Counted from the stretch's first letter, positions 1-8,871 are shown. The stretch: DNA of 64,000 nucleotides from Hoeflea sp. YIM 152468 (GCF_029210485.1 NZ_JARGET010000011.1:248001-312000), one strand, 5' to 3'. The notes: generated from the sequence alone by a model not told the origin. Made by a program: numbers and translations.

Positions 1-2
1 TC

Positions 3-668
3 CGGGTGCCCGATGCCGGTGGCGATTACAGCTACTCGGCCTATCTCGGCAATGGCGGTCCGAGCGAAGCGATCCCGGTCGAGGGTGGCTTGACCATGAG
101 TGCGGGGCAGGTGTTTGCCGATTACATCGGCATCGGCTTTACCCACATCGTGCCCAAGGGACTGGATCACATCCTGTTTGTGGTCGGGCTGTTTCTGCTG
201 TCGCCGCGGTTCAAGCCGCTTTTGGTGCAGATCACCGCGTTTACGGTGGCGCATTCGGTGACGCTGGCAATGGCGATGCTCGGGGTGATTTCGCTGCCCG
301 CCAGCATTGTCGAACCGCTGATCGCCGCCTCGATTGTCTTCATTGCGGTGGAGAACCTGATGACCAGCCGGCTCAGCCCGTGGCGGCCGTTCGTGGTGTT
401 TGGGTTTGGATTGCTGCATGGGCTGGGGTTTGCCGGGGTGCTGACCGAAATCGGCCTGTCGCCGGCCCATTTTCTAAGCGGGCTGATCGCCTTCAATGTC
501 GGCGTCGAGGCAGGGCAGCTGGCGGTGGTCGCCGCCTGTTACGCGCTGTTCGGGGCCTGGTTCTCGGACAAGAGCTGGTATCGGGCGCGGATCACCATGC
601 CGCTGTCGCTGCTCATTGCAGCGGTGGCCGTGTGGTGGTTTGCCGAGCGCGTCGGCTGGATTGGCTGA
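3..668 (+). CDS. HupE/UreJ family membrane protein, 5' end cut by window
   Basis: The visible part (about 220 residues) is a polytopic membrane domain. It opens with the family signature GFTHIVPKGLDHILF, which matches the conserved H-x-x-x-G-x-D-H pattern of HupE/UreJ proteins, and goes on with about six hydrophobic segments ending at W-F-A-E-R-V-G-W-I-G. The frame is open to the left edge, so the usual N-terminal periplasmic portion probably lies outside the window and the GTG at 6 is not necessarily the start. HupE/UreJ members are accessory membrane proteins, often suspected nickel or cobalt carriers; no hydrogenase or urease gene is visible here, so the substrate is unknown. The next gene, ccoG, follows after a 318-base gap with its own FixK box. 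Confidence 0.8.
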   Translation, partial: RVPDAGGDYSYSAYLGNGGPSEAIPVEGGLTMSAGQVFADYIGIGFTHIVPKGLDHILFVVGLFLLSPRFKPLLVQITAFTVAHSVTLAMAMLGVISLPASIVEPLIAASIVFIAVENLMTSRLSPWRPFVVFGFGLLHGLGFAGVLTEIGLSPAHFLSGLIAFNVGVEAGQLAVVAACYALFGAWFSDKSWYRARITMPLSLLIAAVAVWWFAERVGWIG

Positions 669-918
669 AACAGCGCCCATGGTTTGATGACGAAGGGGCG
701 CGCCTGTGCCGGAGCCTTGGCCGCGACCGTGAGCCTGGTGTTCGGGCGGCCCGGTTTGACCAGCCGCCTCTGCGGCCGCTTCGCCCGATTTGAGGGGCCG
801 GTTTCGCGATTGCGATGTTTAGCCGCGACTGCCGGGACGAAGAAAATATGCTAGTGCTTTCCAGGCCGTCCGGAACTCGCGCGGTGCGAGTGCGGACGGC
901 GAGATTGGCCGCGGGGCC

Positions 919-932
919 TTGATCTTGATCAA
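919..932 (+). promoter_or_regulatory. FixK/FNR box upstream of ccoG
   Basis: TTGAT-CTTG-ATCAA is a perfect match to the FNR/FixK consensus TTGAT-N4-ATCAA. It sits inside a longer perfect palindrome (GCCTTGATC-TT-GATCAAGGC, 916-935) and is centred about 61 bases before the ccoG ATG. That leaves room for a class II activator position (-41.5) with a start site near 967. Low-oxygen control of ccoGHIS by FixK/FNR is established in rhizobia; its action here is inferred from the match. The rest of the 669-986 gap shows no credible gene. Confidence 0.85.
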
Positions 933-986
933 GGCATTTGTGGCAAGGCGCAGGCATCGTGCAGCGCACATCAATGGTACCCCATC

Positions 987-2570
987 ATGAACACGCGACT
1001 GTCCCCACACGTTTCTGCTGAACCGGAAGACATCGAACGGCTTGACGCCGAAGCTGTCAACGCCGCCTGGCGGCGAAAGCCGCTCTATGAGGCGCGCAAG
1101 AAGATTTTTCCGAAGCGGGCGGAAGGGACCTACCGGCGGTTCAAGTGGCTGATCATGTTGTTCACGCTCGGGATCTATTACATCACGCCCTGGCTCAGAT
1201 GGGATCGGGGTGAGTTCGCACCGGATCAGGCGGTGCTGCTCGATCTCGCCAATCGCCGCTTCTATTTCTTCTTCATCGAAATCTGGCCGCAGGAATTCTT
1301 CTTCGTCGCCGGGCTTCTGGTGATGGCCGGATTCGGCTTGTTTCTGGTCACCTCCGCCGTGGGCCGGGCCTGGTGCGGTTATACCTGCCCACAGACGGTG
1401 TGGGTCGATCTGTTTCTGGTGATCGAACGCTGGATCGAGGGCGAGCGCAATCAGCGCATGAAGCTCGATGCGGCGCCCTGGAGTGCGTCAAAACTGGCCA
1501 AGCGGACGCTCAAGCACGCGATCTGGATCATGATCGGCGTGGCCACCGGGGGCGCCTGGATATTCTACTTTGCCGACGCTCCGTCTCTGCTGATCGATTT
1601 CATCGAAGGCAAGGCAGCGCCGGTGGCCTATATCACCGTGGCGATCCTGACGGCCACGACCTACGTCTTTGGTGGGCTGATGCGTGAACAGGTGTGCATC
1701 TACATGTGCCCGTGGCCGCGGATCCAGGCGGCGATGCTTGATGAGAGCTCGCTGGTGGTGACCTACAATGACTGGCGCGGCGAGCCGCGTGGCCGCCATA
1801 CCAAGAAGGCGGCAGCGCAGGGACTGATCCAGGGCGATTGCGTCGATTGCAATGCCTGCGTTGCGGTCTGTCCGATGGGAATCGATATTCGCGATGGCCA
1901 GCAGCTTGAGTGCATCACCTGCGCGTTGTGCATCGACGCCTGCGACAGTGTGATGGACAAGCTCGACCGGCCGCGCGGGCTGATCTCGTATGCGACGCTG
2001 TCCGACTATGCCGGGAACATGGCGCTCGCCCAGGATCCGGAGACCGGCAAGCTGGATCCGCGGCGCACACGCACCGAAGACGGCGGTTTCATTGATGCAG
2101 TCAAGCACTTCAACTGGCGCATCGTGTTTCGTCCGCGCACCCTGTTGTATATGGGAGTGTGGTCACTGGTCGGCATTGCCCTGCTGGTGGGGCTGTTGTC
2201 GCGCGACCGGCTCGAGGTCAATGTGCTGCATGACCGCAATCCGCAATATGTGATGGAATCCAATGGCGATATCCGCAACGGTTTCTCGATCAAGATTCTC
2301 AACATGATCCCCGAGCCGCGTGTTATCTTCCTGTCGATGGAAGGATTGCCGGGGGCAACGATGCGCATTGTCGGATTTGACCAGCCAGCCGGCGTTTCCT
2401 TTGCCGTTCCCGTAGACCCTGACCGGTTGCGCGAGCTCAAGGTGCATGTGCTTCAACCCAAGGACCATGTCGCCTCGAAGTCCCAGACGTTCCGGTTTGT
2501 CGCCGAAGACAAGTCAAGCGCGGAACGGGATGTTTATGCCGCCAAGTTTCATGCGCCGGAGATGGACTGA
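987..2570 (+). CDS. ccoG: Cytochrome c oxidase accessory protein CcoG (FixG/RdxA)
   Basis: This 527-residue membrane iron-sulfur protein is needed for copper handling and assembly of cbb3-type cytochrome oxidase. It has several membrane segments in the first half, a polyferredoxin-like C130-x3-C134 in CGYTCPQTVW and C237-x3-C241 in CIYMCPWP. Two 4Fe-4S ferredoxin-type motifs follow: C285-x2-C288-x2-C291-x3-C295-P and C309-x2-C312-x2-C315-x3-C319. The C-terminal 150 residues form the Ig-like periplasmic domain of the family. It is the first gene of ccoGHIS, behind the FixK box, and its TGA shares one base with the ccoH ATG. The oxidase structural genes ccoNOQP are not in the window. Confidence 0.95.
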   Translation: MNTRLSPHVSAEPEDIERLDAEAVNAAWRRKPLYEARKKIFPKRAEGTYRRFKWLIMLFTLGIYYITPWLRWDRGEFAPDQAVLLDLANRRFYFFFIEIWPQEFFFVAGLLVMAGFGLFLVTSAVGRAWCGYTCPQTVWVDLFLVIERWIEGERNQRMKLDAAPWSASKLAKRTLKHAIWIMIGVATGGAWIFYFADAPSLLIDFIEGKAAPVAYITVAILTATTYVFGGLMREQVCIYMCPWPRIQAAMLDESSLVVTYNDWRGEPRGRHTKKAAAQGLIQGDCVDCNACVAVCPMGIDIRDGQQLECITCALCIDACDSVMDKLDRPRGLISYATLSDYAGNMALAQDPETGKLDPRRTRTEDGGFIDAVKHFNWRIVFRPRTLLYMGVWSLVGIALLVGLLSRDRLEVNVLHDRNPQYVMESNGDIRNGFSIKILNMIPEPRVIFLSMEGLPGATMRIVGFDQPAGVSFAVPVDPDRLRELKVHVLQPKDHVASKSQTFRFVAEDKSSAERDVYAAKFHAPEMD

Positions 2571-3079
2571 TGCAGATGATCCGAAACTTCTTTCAACCGA
2601 CGGAATTCACCGGCAAGCACATGCTTTTTGCGATGGTGGCCTTTTTCGGGGTGATCATCACCGTCAATCTGGTGATGGCGCGGTTCGCGGTCACCACCTG
2701 GAGCGGGCTGGTGGTGCCCAATACCTATGTCGCCAGCCAGCAGTTCAACGGCAAGGCCGCCGAAGCACGCGCCATTGCGGCGCTTGGCTATGAGATCGAA
2801 CTGGCCCCGGAGACCGACGGGCTGACCATTGTGCTCACGGATTCTCAGGGCAATGCGGCCCGGGCCGACCAGATGGTGGCTGTAGTGCGCCGGCCCGTGG
2901 GCACTCACCAGGACCGCGAGATGGTTCTGGTGCAGACAAGTCCCGGGGTCTATCACGCTGATGGCGAACTCGCCGAGGGCCAGTGGATCGCCACCGTGAC
3001 CGCGACGCGCAACGGCGAAACCCTGTACAAGCGGGCACAAAGATTTCAGGTCAGGGCCGACGGGAGCCTGCGGCCATGA
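2570..3079 (+). CDS. ccoH: cbb3 oxidase assembly protein CcoH (FixH)
   Basis: This 169-residue protein has one N-terminal transmembrane segment (about residues 18-40, including V-A-F-F-G-V-I-I-T-V-N-L) and a periplasmic domain. The sequence N-T-Y-V-A-S-Q-Q-F-N is typical of FixH. FixH/CcoH is an assembly factor that stays with the cbb3 oxidase complex. It lies between ccoG (one-base overlap) and ccoI (four-base ATGA overlap), the standard fixGHIS order, so translation is probably coupled along the operon. Confidence 0.9.
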   Translation: MQMIRNFFQPTEFTGKHMLFAMVAFFGVIITVNLVMARFAVTTWSGLVVPNTYVASQQFNGKAAEARAIAALGYEIELAPETDGLTIVLTDSQGNAARADQMVAVVRRPVGTHQDREMVLVQTSPGVYHADGELAEGQWIATVTATRNGETLYKRAQRFQVRADGSLRP

Positions 3080-5391
3080 GCTGTTGTGCGGCGGGAACGG
3101 AAAGCGCTGCAAACCTCGAGGCGCTGAAAACGGCGGCGCCGTCGCCCGAGGAAATGCGGCTGTCGAGCCGGCTCTTGAGCGATGGGGTGCGGCAGTTGGA
3201 CCTGATCGTTCCAGGCATTCACTGTGGCGCCTGCATCGCGCTTCTGGAGCGGGAACTGCCCAAGGTGGACGGCGTCAGCCATGCCCGCGTCAACCTGTCG
3301 ACGCGACGGGTCTCGGTGGTGTTCGGCGACACGGACGACGCCGACTCCGTGCTTGCCGAACTGGGTCGCACATTCAACGCGCTCGGCTATCCGGCACATT
3401 TGCCCGGCGGTGCCGACGAGGCTGTCGACCCGACGTTCCGCGAACTGGTCAAGGCGCTTGCCGTGGCCGGATTTGCCTCGATGAACGTCATGCTGCTGTC
3501 GGTCGCGGTCTGGTCCGGCGCGGAAGCCGCGACGCGGGATTTGTTTCACTGGATTTCGGCGCTGATCGCTGCGCCGACACTGTTTTATTCGGGCCGGGTT
3601 TTCTTCCGCTCGGCCTGGAGCGCCCTCAGCCATGGCCGCACCAATATGGATGTGCCGATTTCCCTGGGTGTGAGCCTGGCCTATGCGATTTCCCTGCATG
3701 AGACGATCACCCATGGCGAGCACGCCTATTTCGATGCCTCGGTGACCTTGCTGTTCTTTCTTCTGGCCGGGCGCACGCTCGACCATATGATGCGCGAAAA
3801 AGCCCGCTCGGCGGTGCGCAATCTGGTGCGGTTGTCACCGCGCGGCGCCATGGTGGTGCGGCACGACGGCACGCGGGATTATCTGGCGCTTGATGAAATC
3901 GAGCCGGGTATGCATCTGGAGATCGCGCCCGGAGACCGGGTGCCGGTCGATGGACGGGTGGTTTCCGGCCGGTCGGATATGGATTTTGCTGTCGTCAACG
4001 GCGAGAGCGCGCCGCAATTGGTCGAAGCCGGAATGCTGGCTCCGGCAGGCACGCTCAACCTTACCGGTCCATTGCTGCTGGAGGCAATGCGCAGCGCCAA
4101 GCATTCCTTCCTGGCCGAGATGGTGTCGATGATGGAAGCAGCCGAGAGCGGCCGCGCCGGGTATCGCCGTCTGGCTGACCGGGCGTCTGCCATCTATACC
4201 CCCGTGGTCCATGTGCTGGCGATCGGCACCTTCATCGGCTGGATGCTGGCGACCGGTGACTGGCGCATGGCGATGTTGACGGCGGTGGCTGTGCTGATCA
4301 TCACCTGCCCCTGTGCCTTGGGTCTTGCTGTGCCGGTGGTGCAGGTGATTGCGGCCGGCCGTCTGTTCGAAAACGGCATCATGGTCAAGGAGGGGTCTGC
4401 CATGGAGCGGATGGCCACCACCGATCATGTGGTGTTCGACAAGACCGGCACGCTGACCCAGGGCAAGCCGCGGCTGGTCAATGCCGATACGGTGGCGCCC
4501 AAGTATCTCAGGGTCGCGGCACGGATTGCACGGGCATCGCGGCACCCGTTGAGCCAGGCGCTGGCGGCGCTTGATGAGGGCGCGGAGGCGGGCGATTTCG
4601 ATATCGTCGAGACACCCGGCGACGGGGTGGAGGCGATCACGCCGCAAGGTGATGTCTACCGGCTCGGCCGCAGCGAATTTGCACTTGATGGCCACAATGG
4701 CGGCTTTGACCGCGCGGCGGGCGGCAGCCAGGTGTTCCTGTCGGTGAATGGCCGCTTCCTCGAAGTGTTCCTGTTTTCCGATCAGATGCGGCGCGGGGCG
4801 GCCCAGGCCGTGGCGCGGCTGGCGGCGCTGGGTGTCGATGCCGAGATCCTGTCGGGCGACCGTGAGGCACCGGTCAGAACGCTGGCGGACGAGCTTGGTG
4901 TCGCAAGTTTTTGTGCCGGGGTCCGGCCGCGCGGCAAGGTCGAGCGGATCGAGGCGCTGTCGGTGGCGGGCGGCAAGCCGCTGATGGTCGGGGATGGTCT
5001 CAATGATGCCCCGGCGCTGTCGGCGGCACATGTATCAATGGCGCCTGCCAACGCCGCCGATGTCGGGCGCATGGCTGCCGATTTCGTGTTCCTGCATGAT
5101 TCGCTTGAGGCTGTGCCGCTGACCATCGAAATCTCACGCAAGGCAGGCAGCCTGATCAGGCAGAATTTTGCGCTGGCGGTCCTTTACAACTGCATCGCCG
5201 TTCCGGCTGCGGTTCTGGGTTACGCGACGCCGCTGGTCGCGGCGCTGGCAATGTCGTCCTCATCGGTTGTCGTCGTGCTGAATTCGCTGAGATTGCGGCG
5301 CAAGACCAGGGTCGAAGGCTTTGCAAAATCAACAACGGATCGCACCCCTGCGACGGCCGAATCCGAGATCCGTTATGGCGCGTCGGCATGA
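3076..5391 (+). CDS. ccoI: Copper-exporting P1B-type ATPase CcoI (FixI)
   Basis: At 771 residues this is a heavy-metal P-type ATPase that supplies copper for cbb3 oxidase. An N-terminal HMA domain carries G-I-H-C50-G-A-C53. The membrane metal site is C411-P-C413, the phosphorylation loop is D455-K-T-G-T-L-T, and the hinge GDGLNDAP includes D640. The HP motif (S-R-H-P-L-S) is also present. The reading frame is open further upstream, but the ATG at 3076 gives the family's usual N-terminus (M-S-C-C-A-A-G) and overlaps the ccoH stop by four bases, so it is the preferred start. The last four bases overlap ccoS. Confidence 0.95.
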   Translation: MSCCAAGTESAANLEALKTAAPSPEEMRLSSRLLSDGVRQLDLIVPGIHCGACIALLERELPKVDGVSHARVNLSTRRVSVVFGDTDDADSVLAELGRTFNALGYPAHLPGGADEAVDPTFRELVKALAVAGFASMNVMLLSVAVWSGAEAATRDLFHWISALIAAPTLFYSGRVFFRSAWSALSHGRTNMDVPISLGVSLAYAISLHETITHGEHAYFDASVTLLFFLLAGRTLDHMMREKARSAVRNLVRLSPRGAMVVRHDGTRDYLALDEIEPGMHLEIAPGDRVPVDGRVVSGRSDMDFAVVNGESAPQLVEAGMLAPAGTLNLTGPLLLEAMRSAKHSFLAEMVSMMEAAESGRAGYRRLADRASAIYTPVVHVLAIGTFIGWMLATGDWRMAMLTAVAVLIITCPCALGLAVPVVQVIAAGRLFENGIMVKEGSAMERMATTDHVVFDKTGTLTQGKPRLVNADTVAPKYLRVAARIARASRHPLSQALAALDEGAEAGDFDIVETPGDGVEAITPQGDVYRLGRSEFALDGHNGGFDRAAGGSQVFLSVNGRFLEVFLFSDQMRRGAAQAVARLAALGVDAEILSGDREAPVRTLADELGVASFCAGVRPRGKVERIEALSVAGGKPLMVGDGLNDAPALSAAHVSMAPANAADVGRMAADFVFLHDSLEAVPLTIEISRKAGSLIRQNFALAVLYNCIAVPAAVLGYATPLVAALAMSSSSVVVVLNSLRLRRKTRVEGFAKSTTDRTPATAESEIRYGASA

Positions 5392-5546
5392 CCAATCTGG
5401 TTGTGCTGATTCCGATCGCGCTTTTTCTCGGGGCTGTGGGCCTGGCGGCATTTCTGTGGTCAATGAAAAGCGGCCAGTATGATGATCTCGACGGCGCCGC
5501 CTGGCGGGTGCTCGATGACGGCGACGACAAGCCCGACGCGGACTGA
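5388..5546 (+). CDS. ccoS: cbb3 oxidase maturation protein CcoS (FixS)
   Basis: This 52-residue protein has one transmembrane helix (L-V-V-L-I-P-I-A-L-F-L-G) followed by the family hallmark G-Q-Y-D-D-L-D-G-A-A-W-R-V-L. FixS/CcoS is required for cofactor insertion into the cbb3 oxidase catalytic subunit. It starts at an ATG overlapping the ccoI stop by four bases and completes the ccoGHIS operon. It is short, but family, place and overlap leave little doubt. Confidence 0.93.
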   Translation: MTNLVVLIPIALFLGAVGLAAFLWSMKSGQYDDLDGAAWRVLDDGDDKPDAD

Positions 5547-5767
5547 TCCGGCGCCGCAAAGATAGTGCGCCGCACTTGCGTCGTCGGTGGCGCGTGGCCA
5601 CTGTTTTGAAACCCGCTGCAGGGCGCGTTCACATGGATCTGTTCGAACGCGAGATGCCGTGGTTCAAACAGATACAACGTCCTTTGCGCGCCCTGCCGGA
5701 ATGGACCGGTGCGATGTCATCGGGTAGGTTCCATTCACAGTATCTTGGTTTTACGGGGAGACATTGA

Positions 5768-7186
5768 ATGGCCGAGGCGGAAATTGGTGTCATCGGGCTC
5801 GGCGTCATGGGCGCCAATCTTGCCCTCAACATTGCCGACAACGGGTATCACGTCGCTGTTTACAACAGGACGGCATCGCGAACGCAAGAATTCGCTGCTG
5901 GAGCGGGTGCCTTGGCTGACCGGGTGACGGCCTGCGCCACGCTTGAGGAATTCGTCGGCGCTATTCGTCCACCGCGTCCGGTGATCATCATGGTCAAGGC
6001 GGGAGAGCCGGTCGATCAGCAGATTGCCGCTCTCAGGCCGTTGCTGCAGGCCAATGACATCATCATCGATGCCGGCAATGCGAATTTTCGCGACACCATG
6101 CGCCGCTTCACCGATCTGGAAGGCTCGGGCCTGACCTTTATCGGCATGGGTGTGTCCGGTGGTGAAGAGGGCGCCCGCCACGGCCCGTCGATCATGGTTG
6201 GCGGCGCCGAAGCGGCCTGGAAGCGGGTCGAACCGGTGCTGACCGCAATTTCAGCCAAGTTTGAAGGCGAAGCCTGCGCCGCCTGGCTCGGCGAAAACGG
6301 TGCCGGGCATTTCGTCAAGACCATTCACAACGGCATTGAATATGCCGACATGCAGATGATCGCCGAAGTCTACGGCGTCATGCGGGATCATCTGAATATG
6401 GATGCGGCAAGCATTGCCGCGGTGTTCTCGGCCTGGTCGAGCGGGCCGCTTGATTCCTATCTGATCGACATCACGGCGGACGTGCTCAGGGTTGACGATG
6501 CCGCCACCGGGCGGCCGATTGTCGACATCATCGTCGATGCGGCGGGGCAGAAGGGCACCGGCCGCTGGTCGGTGATCGAAAGCCAGATGATGGGCGTGCC
6601 TGCGACCGCGATCGAGGCCGCGGTGGCGGCCCGCAGCCTGTCGGCGATGCGCGGACAGAGGGCGGCCGCGCAGGCGCTGTTTGGGCTTCCCGAGCCGAAC
6701 GGCAATGGGCAGCGTGATCGACAGGTAGTCCTTGACGACCTCGAGAAAGCCCTGCTGGCCGGCAAGGTTGCCGCCTATGCCCAGGGCTTTGCGGTGATGG
6801 CAGCGGCATCGCAGGAATTTGACTGGCATTTGCCGATGGCGACAATCGCCCGGATCTGGCGTGCCGGCTGTATTATCCGGTCACGCTTCCTTGACGAGAT
6901 TGCGACCGCGTTCAGCCAGAATCCTGACGTTGCCAATCTGGCTCTCACACCTGTGTTCGCACAGATGCTCAAGGACACCGATGCCAGCTTGCGCCGGGTT
7001 GTTGCCGAGGCAGCCATGAACGGCCTTCCGGTGCCGGCCCTTGCCAGTGCGCTCGGATATTTCGACACCTACCGGCGCCAGCGCGGCACCGCCAATCTCA
7101 TTCAGGCGCAGCGGGATTTCTTTGGCGCCCACGGATTTGCGCGGCTGGATGCGGAGGGCGAGCATCACGGACCTTGGGGCGGTTAG
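5768..7186 (+). CDS. gnd: 6-phosphogluconate dehydrogenase, NADP-dependent, decarboxylating
   Basis: This 472-residue enzyme of the pentose phosphate pathway oxidises 6-phosphogluconate to ribulose 5-phosphate. The N-terminal Rossmann motif is G-L-G-V-M-G-A-N. The family signatures G-V-S-G-G-E-E-G-A-R-H-G-P-S-I-M and H-F-V-K-T-I-H-N-G-I-E-Y supply the substrate-binding and catalytic Lys/His/Asn residues, and the C-terminal GTGRWSV segment is intact. Full length matches the long (about 470 residue) class. It has a 220-base upstream gap and probably its own promoter. It ends six bases from the convergent MarR gene. Confidence 0.95.
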   Translation: MAEAEIGVIGLGVMGANLALNIADNGYHVAVYNRTASRTQEFAAGAGALADRVTACATLEEFVGAIRPPRPVIIMVKAGEPVDQQIAALRPLLQANDIIIDAGNANFRDTMRRFTDLEGSGLTFIGMGVSGGEEGARHGPSIMVGGAEAAWKRVEPVLTAISAKFEGEACAAWLGENGAGHFVKTIHNGIEYADMQMIAEVYGVMRDHLNMDAASIAAVFSAWSSGPLDSYLIDITADVLRVDDAATGRPIVDIIVDAAGQKGTGRWSVIESQMMGVPATAIEAAVAARSLSAMRGQRAAAQALFGLPEPNGNGQRDRQVVLDDLEKALLAGKVAAYAQGFAVMAAASQEFDWHLPMATIARIWRAGCIIRSRFLDEIATAFSQNPDVANLALTPVFAQMLKDTDASLRRVVAEAAMNGLPVPALASALGYFDTYRRQRGTANLIQAQRDFFGAHGFARLDAEGEHHGPWGG

Positions 7187-7192
7187 ATTCCG

Positions 7193-7666
7193 CTAAAGCT
7201 CTGCCTCGATTGCGGCGATGCCGGTCTCGAGTTGAGCGGCGTTGCCACAGCCGAGCTGGCTGACGAGCTTTTCCTCGTAGCTGCGCGCCAGCAATACAAG
7301 GTCGCTGTAGTGGCGGCGGCCGTCGCAGGTCAATTCGATATGTTCGATGCGCCGGTCCGTCTCATCTGTCTGACGGGTGATCCATTTGCGCGCTTCGAGA
7401 CTGCGAATGGCGCGGCTGACCTTGGTCTTGTGCATGGACGAGTGCGCACCGATCTCGGTGGCGGTGATCCGGTTGAATTGCCCGATGGTGGCCAGGGTGC
7501 GCCATTCCGGGCGGGTCATGCCATGGCGCTCGCGGTAGAGCGCCGCAAACTGGCGGCTGACGATTTCCGCGGCGCGGGCCAGGCGGTAGGGCAGGAACCC
7601 TTCCAGTGCCAGGGTGTCGCGCGCCGGCATTGCCGTGATCTGATCCTGCTGGAGGGGCATGGTCAT
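7193..7666 (-). CDS. MarR family transcriptional regulator
   Basis: This 157-residue protein has a winged-helix core of MarR type: R-P-E-W-R-T-L-A-T-I, a recognition helix in S-S-M-H-K-T-K-V-S-R-A-I, and the wing with D-E-T-D-R-R. The frame extends upstream to 7738, but the ATG at 7666 follows an AGGTAGGA ribosome site and gives a normal MarR N-terminus. It is divergent from the D-lyxose-isomerase-like gene, and the intergenic region holds two CAATTG-centred palindromes, so it probably represses itself and its neighbour. The ligand is unknown. Confidence 0.85.
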   Translation of the reverse strand: MTMPLQQDQITAMPARDTLALEGFLPYRLARAAEIVSRQFAALYRERHGMTRPEWRTLATIGQFNRITATEIGAHSSMHKTKVSRAIRSLEARKWITRQTDETDRRIEHIELTCDGRRHYSDLVLLARSYEEKLVSQLGCGNAAQLETGIAAIEAEL

Positions 7667-7683
7667 TGGTCCTACCTGCGATC

Positions 7684-7742
7684 GTTGCAATTGTAACTTT
7701 TGATCTCCGCGCATAACCGGAAAGTTCCACGGATGCAATTGC
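7684..7742. promoter_or_regulatory. Candidate MarR operators between divergent genes
   Basis: GTTGCAATTGTAAC at 7684-7697 is a near-perfect 14-base palindrome (12 of 14 positions symmetric) that starts 18 bases before the MarR start codon. A second site, GCAATTGC at 7735-7742, lies about 50 bases further towards the isomerase gene. CAATTG-centred dyads of this type are common MarR targets. Binding is inferred. Confidence 0.5.
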
Positions 7743-7812
7743 CAGACCGGGAACCAGCTTCTAAAGCTGAACTCAATCGATTAGAAACCCGGTTCAACCT
7801 GCGGAGAGCGTT

Positions 7813-8499
7813 ATGGAACGTAGTCAGATCAACGATATCCTGGAGGAAAGCGACCGCTTTATCCGTTCCTTCGGCTATGTGCTGCCACCCTTTGCCTATT
7901 GGAGCCCGAACGAGATGCGCACGCGCACCGCAACGGACGCCAGGGACATCCGGGCCAACCGGCTGGGCTGGGACATCACCGATTACGGACAGGGCAAGTT
8001 CGACGAGCTGGGCCTGTTCCTGTTTACCGTGCGCAACGGCTCGGCGGCGGATCTGGCAAAGGGCAGGGGGATGCTCTACGCGGAAAAGATCATGATCTCG
8101 CGCAAGGATCAGCTGTCGCCGATGCACCGGCACAGCATCAAGGCCGAGGATATCATCAACCGCGGTGGCGGCAAGCTGGTGCTTGAACTGTTCGCGTCAA
8201 CGGAAGACGGATCAATCGATGCTTCGGCGGATGTGGCCGTCCTCACCGATGGCGTGGAACGCAAGCTTGCCGCCGGAAGCTTGCTGAAACTCGAGCCCGG
8301 CGAGAGCGTCACCCTGATGCCAGGCGTCTGGCATGCGTTCTGGGGCGAGGGTGCGGACGTGCTGATCGGGGAGGTCTCCACGGTCAATGATGACCTGACT
8401 GACAATGTTTTCCGCGAACCGATCGGCCGGTTTTCGACCATCATCGAGGATGACAAGCCGCGTCACCTGCTGGTTTCGGACTATGACATCTGGCTGTGA
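7813..8499 (+). CDS. D-lyxose isomerase family protein (cupin-fold sugar isomerase)
   Basis: These 228 residues form a cupin-like barrel of the D-lyxose ketol-isomerase family, which interconverts D-lyxose and D-xylulose. The metal ligands expected for the family are visible: H105 and H107 in M-H-R-H-S, E112, and H174 in G-V-W-H-A-F-W. E187 in G-E-V-S-T-V is also in place. A GCGGAGAG ribosome site precedes the ATG. No sugar transporter or kinase is adjacent, so the real substrate is open; the divergent MarR gene probably controls it. Confidence 0.8.
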   Translation: MERSQINDILEESDRFIRSFGYVLPPFAYWSPNEMRTRTATDARDIRANRLGWDITDYGQGKFDELGLFLFTVRNGSAADLAKGRGMLYAEKIMISRKDQLSPMHRHSIKAEDIINRGGGKLVLELFASTEDGSIDASADVAVLTDGVERKLAAGSLLKLEPGESVTLMPGVWHAFWGEGADVLIGEVSTVNDDLTDNVFREPIGRFSTIIEDDKPRHLLVSDYDIWL

Positions 8500-8532
8500 C
8501 GACAGGGAAATAAACCGGATCAGGGGAGAAAA

Positions 8533-8630
8533 GACGTCAGCCGGCGGCCCGCATGGCGCCAGCTGACGTCCTGGAAAAGCTGCGCCGCAGATCCTGCCCC
8601 GCCCCCGAGGCCGCCGGGCTGCAGCTTTTC
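8533..8630. terminator. Two nested-style inverted repeats between convergent genes
   Basis: GACGTCAGC (8533-8541) pairs with GCTGACGTC (8562-8570). Immediately after it, GAAAAGCTGC (8574-8583) pairs with GCAGCTTTTC (8621-8630), so the second stem starts with A-run and ends with T-run and could work on both strands. The pair fills the gap between the isomerase gene and the convergent LuxR-type gene. Terminator function is inferred from position; the loops (20 and 37 bases) are longer than usual. Confidence 0.45.
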
Positions 8631-8637
8631 GTCGGTG

Positions 8638-8871
8638 TCAGTAATCGTTGCTTTTGAGAAGACCGAGACGCGCCGACTTTGCCAGGCCGGCCATGCGATT
8701 TGGAACGCGCAATTTCAACATGGCAACGGCAAGCACCGAGCCAACTTCGCCAGCCGTGAGTTCAAGCTCGGTGCCGATCTGGGCATCGGTATGGCCATCG
8801 GCGCAACGACGCAGGCAGGCAAGCTCGGTTCTCGTGAGTGGGAGAAAGCCTCGATCGTTTCCGAGATCCAT
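8638..8871 (-). CDS. Small stand-alone LuxR-type helix-turn-helix protein
   Basis: Only 77 residues long, it consists almost entirely of a LuxR/FixJ-type DNA-binding domain: L-T-R-T-E-L-A-C-L-R-R-C-A-D-G-H-T-D-A-Q followed by the spacer helix and V-P-N-R. Rhizobial genomes carry many such VisN/VisR- or quorum-regulator-like C-terminal domains, usually with an N-terminal sensor domain. None is encoded upstream here: the preceding 224 bases (8872-9095) hold no matching open frame. It may be a genuine single-domain regulator or a remnant. Confidence 0.6.
   Translation of the reverse strand: MDLGNDRGFLPLTRTELACLRRCADGHTDAQIGTELELTAGEVGSVLAVAMLKLRVPNRMAGLAKSARLGLLKSNDY

Noticed and set aside
3835-5031. 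398-codon minus-strand frame opposite ccoI
   Set aside because: Shadow of the P-type ATPase; His/Arg/Gln-rich without conserved motifs.
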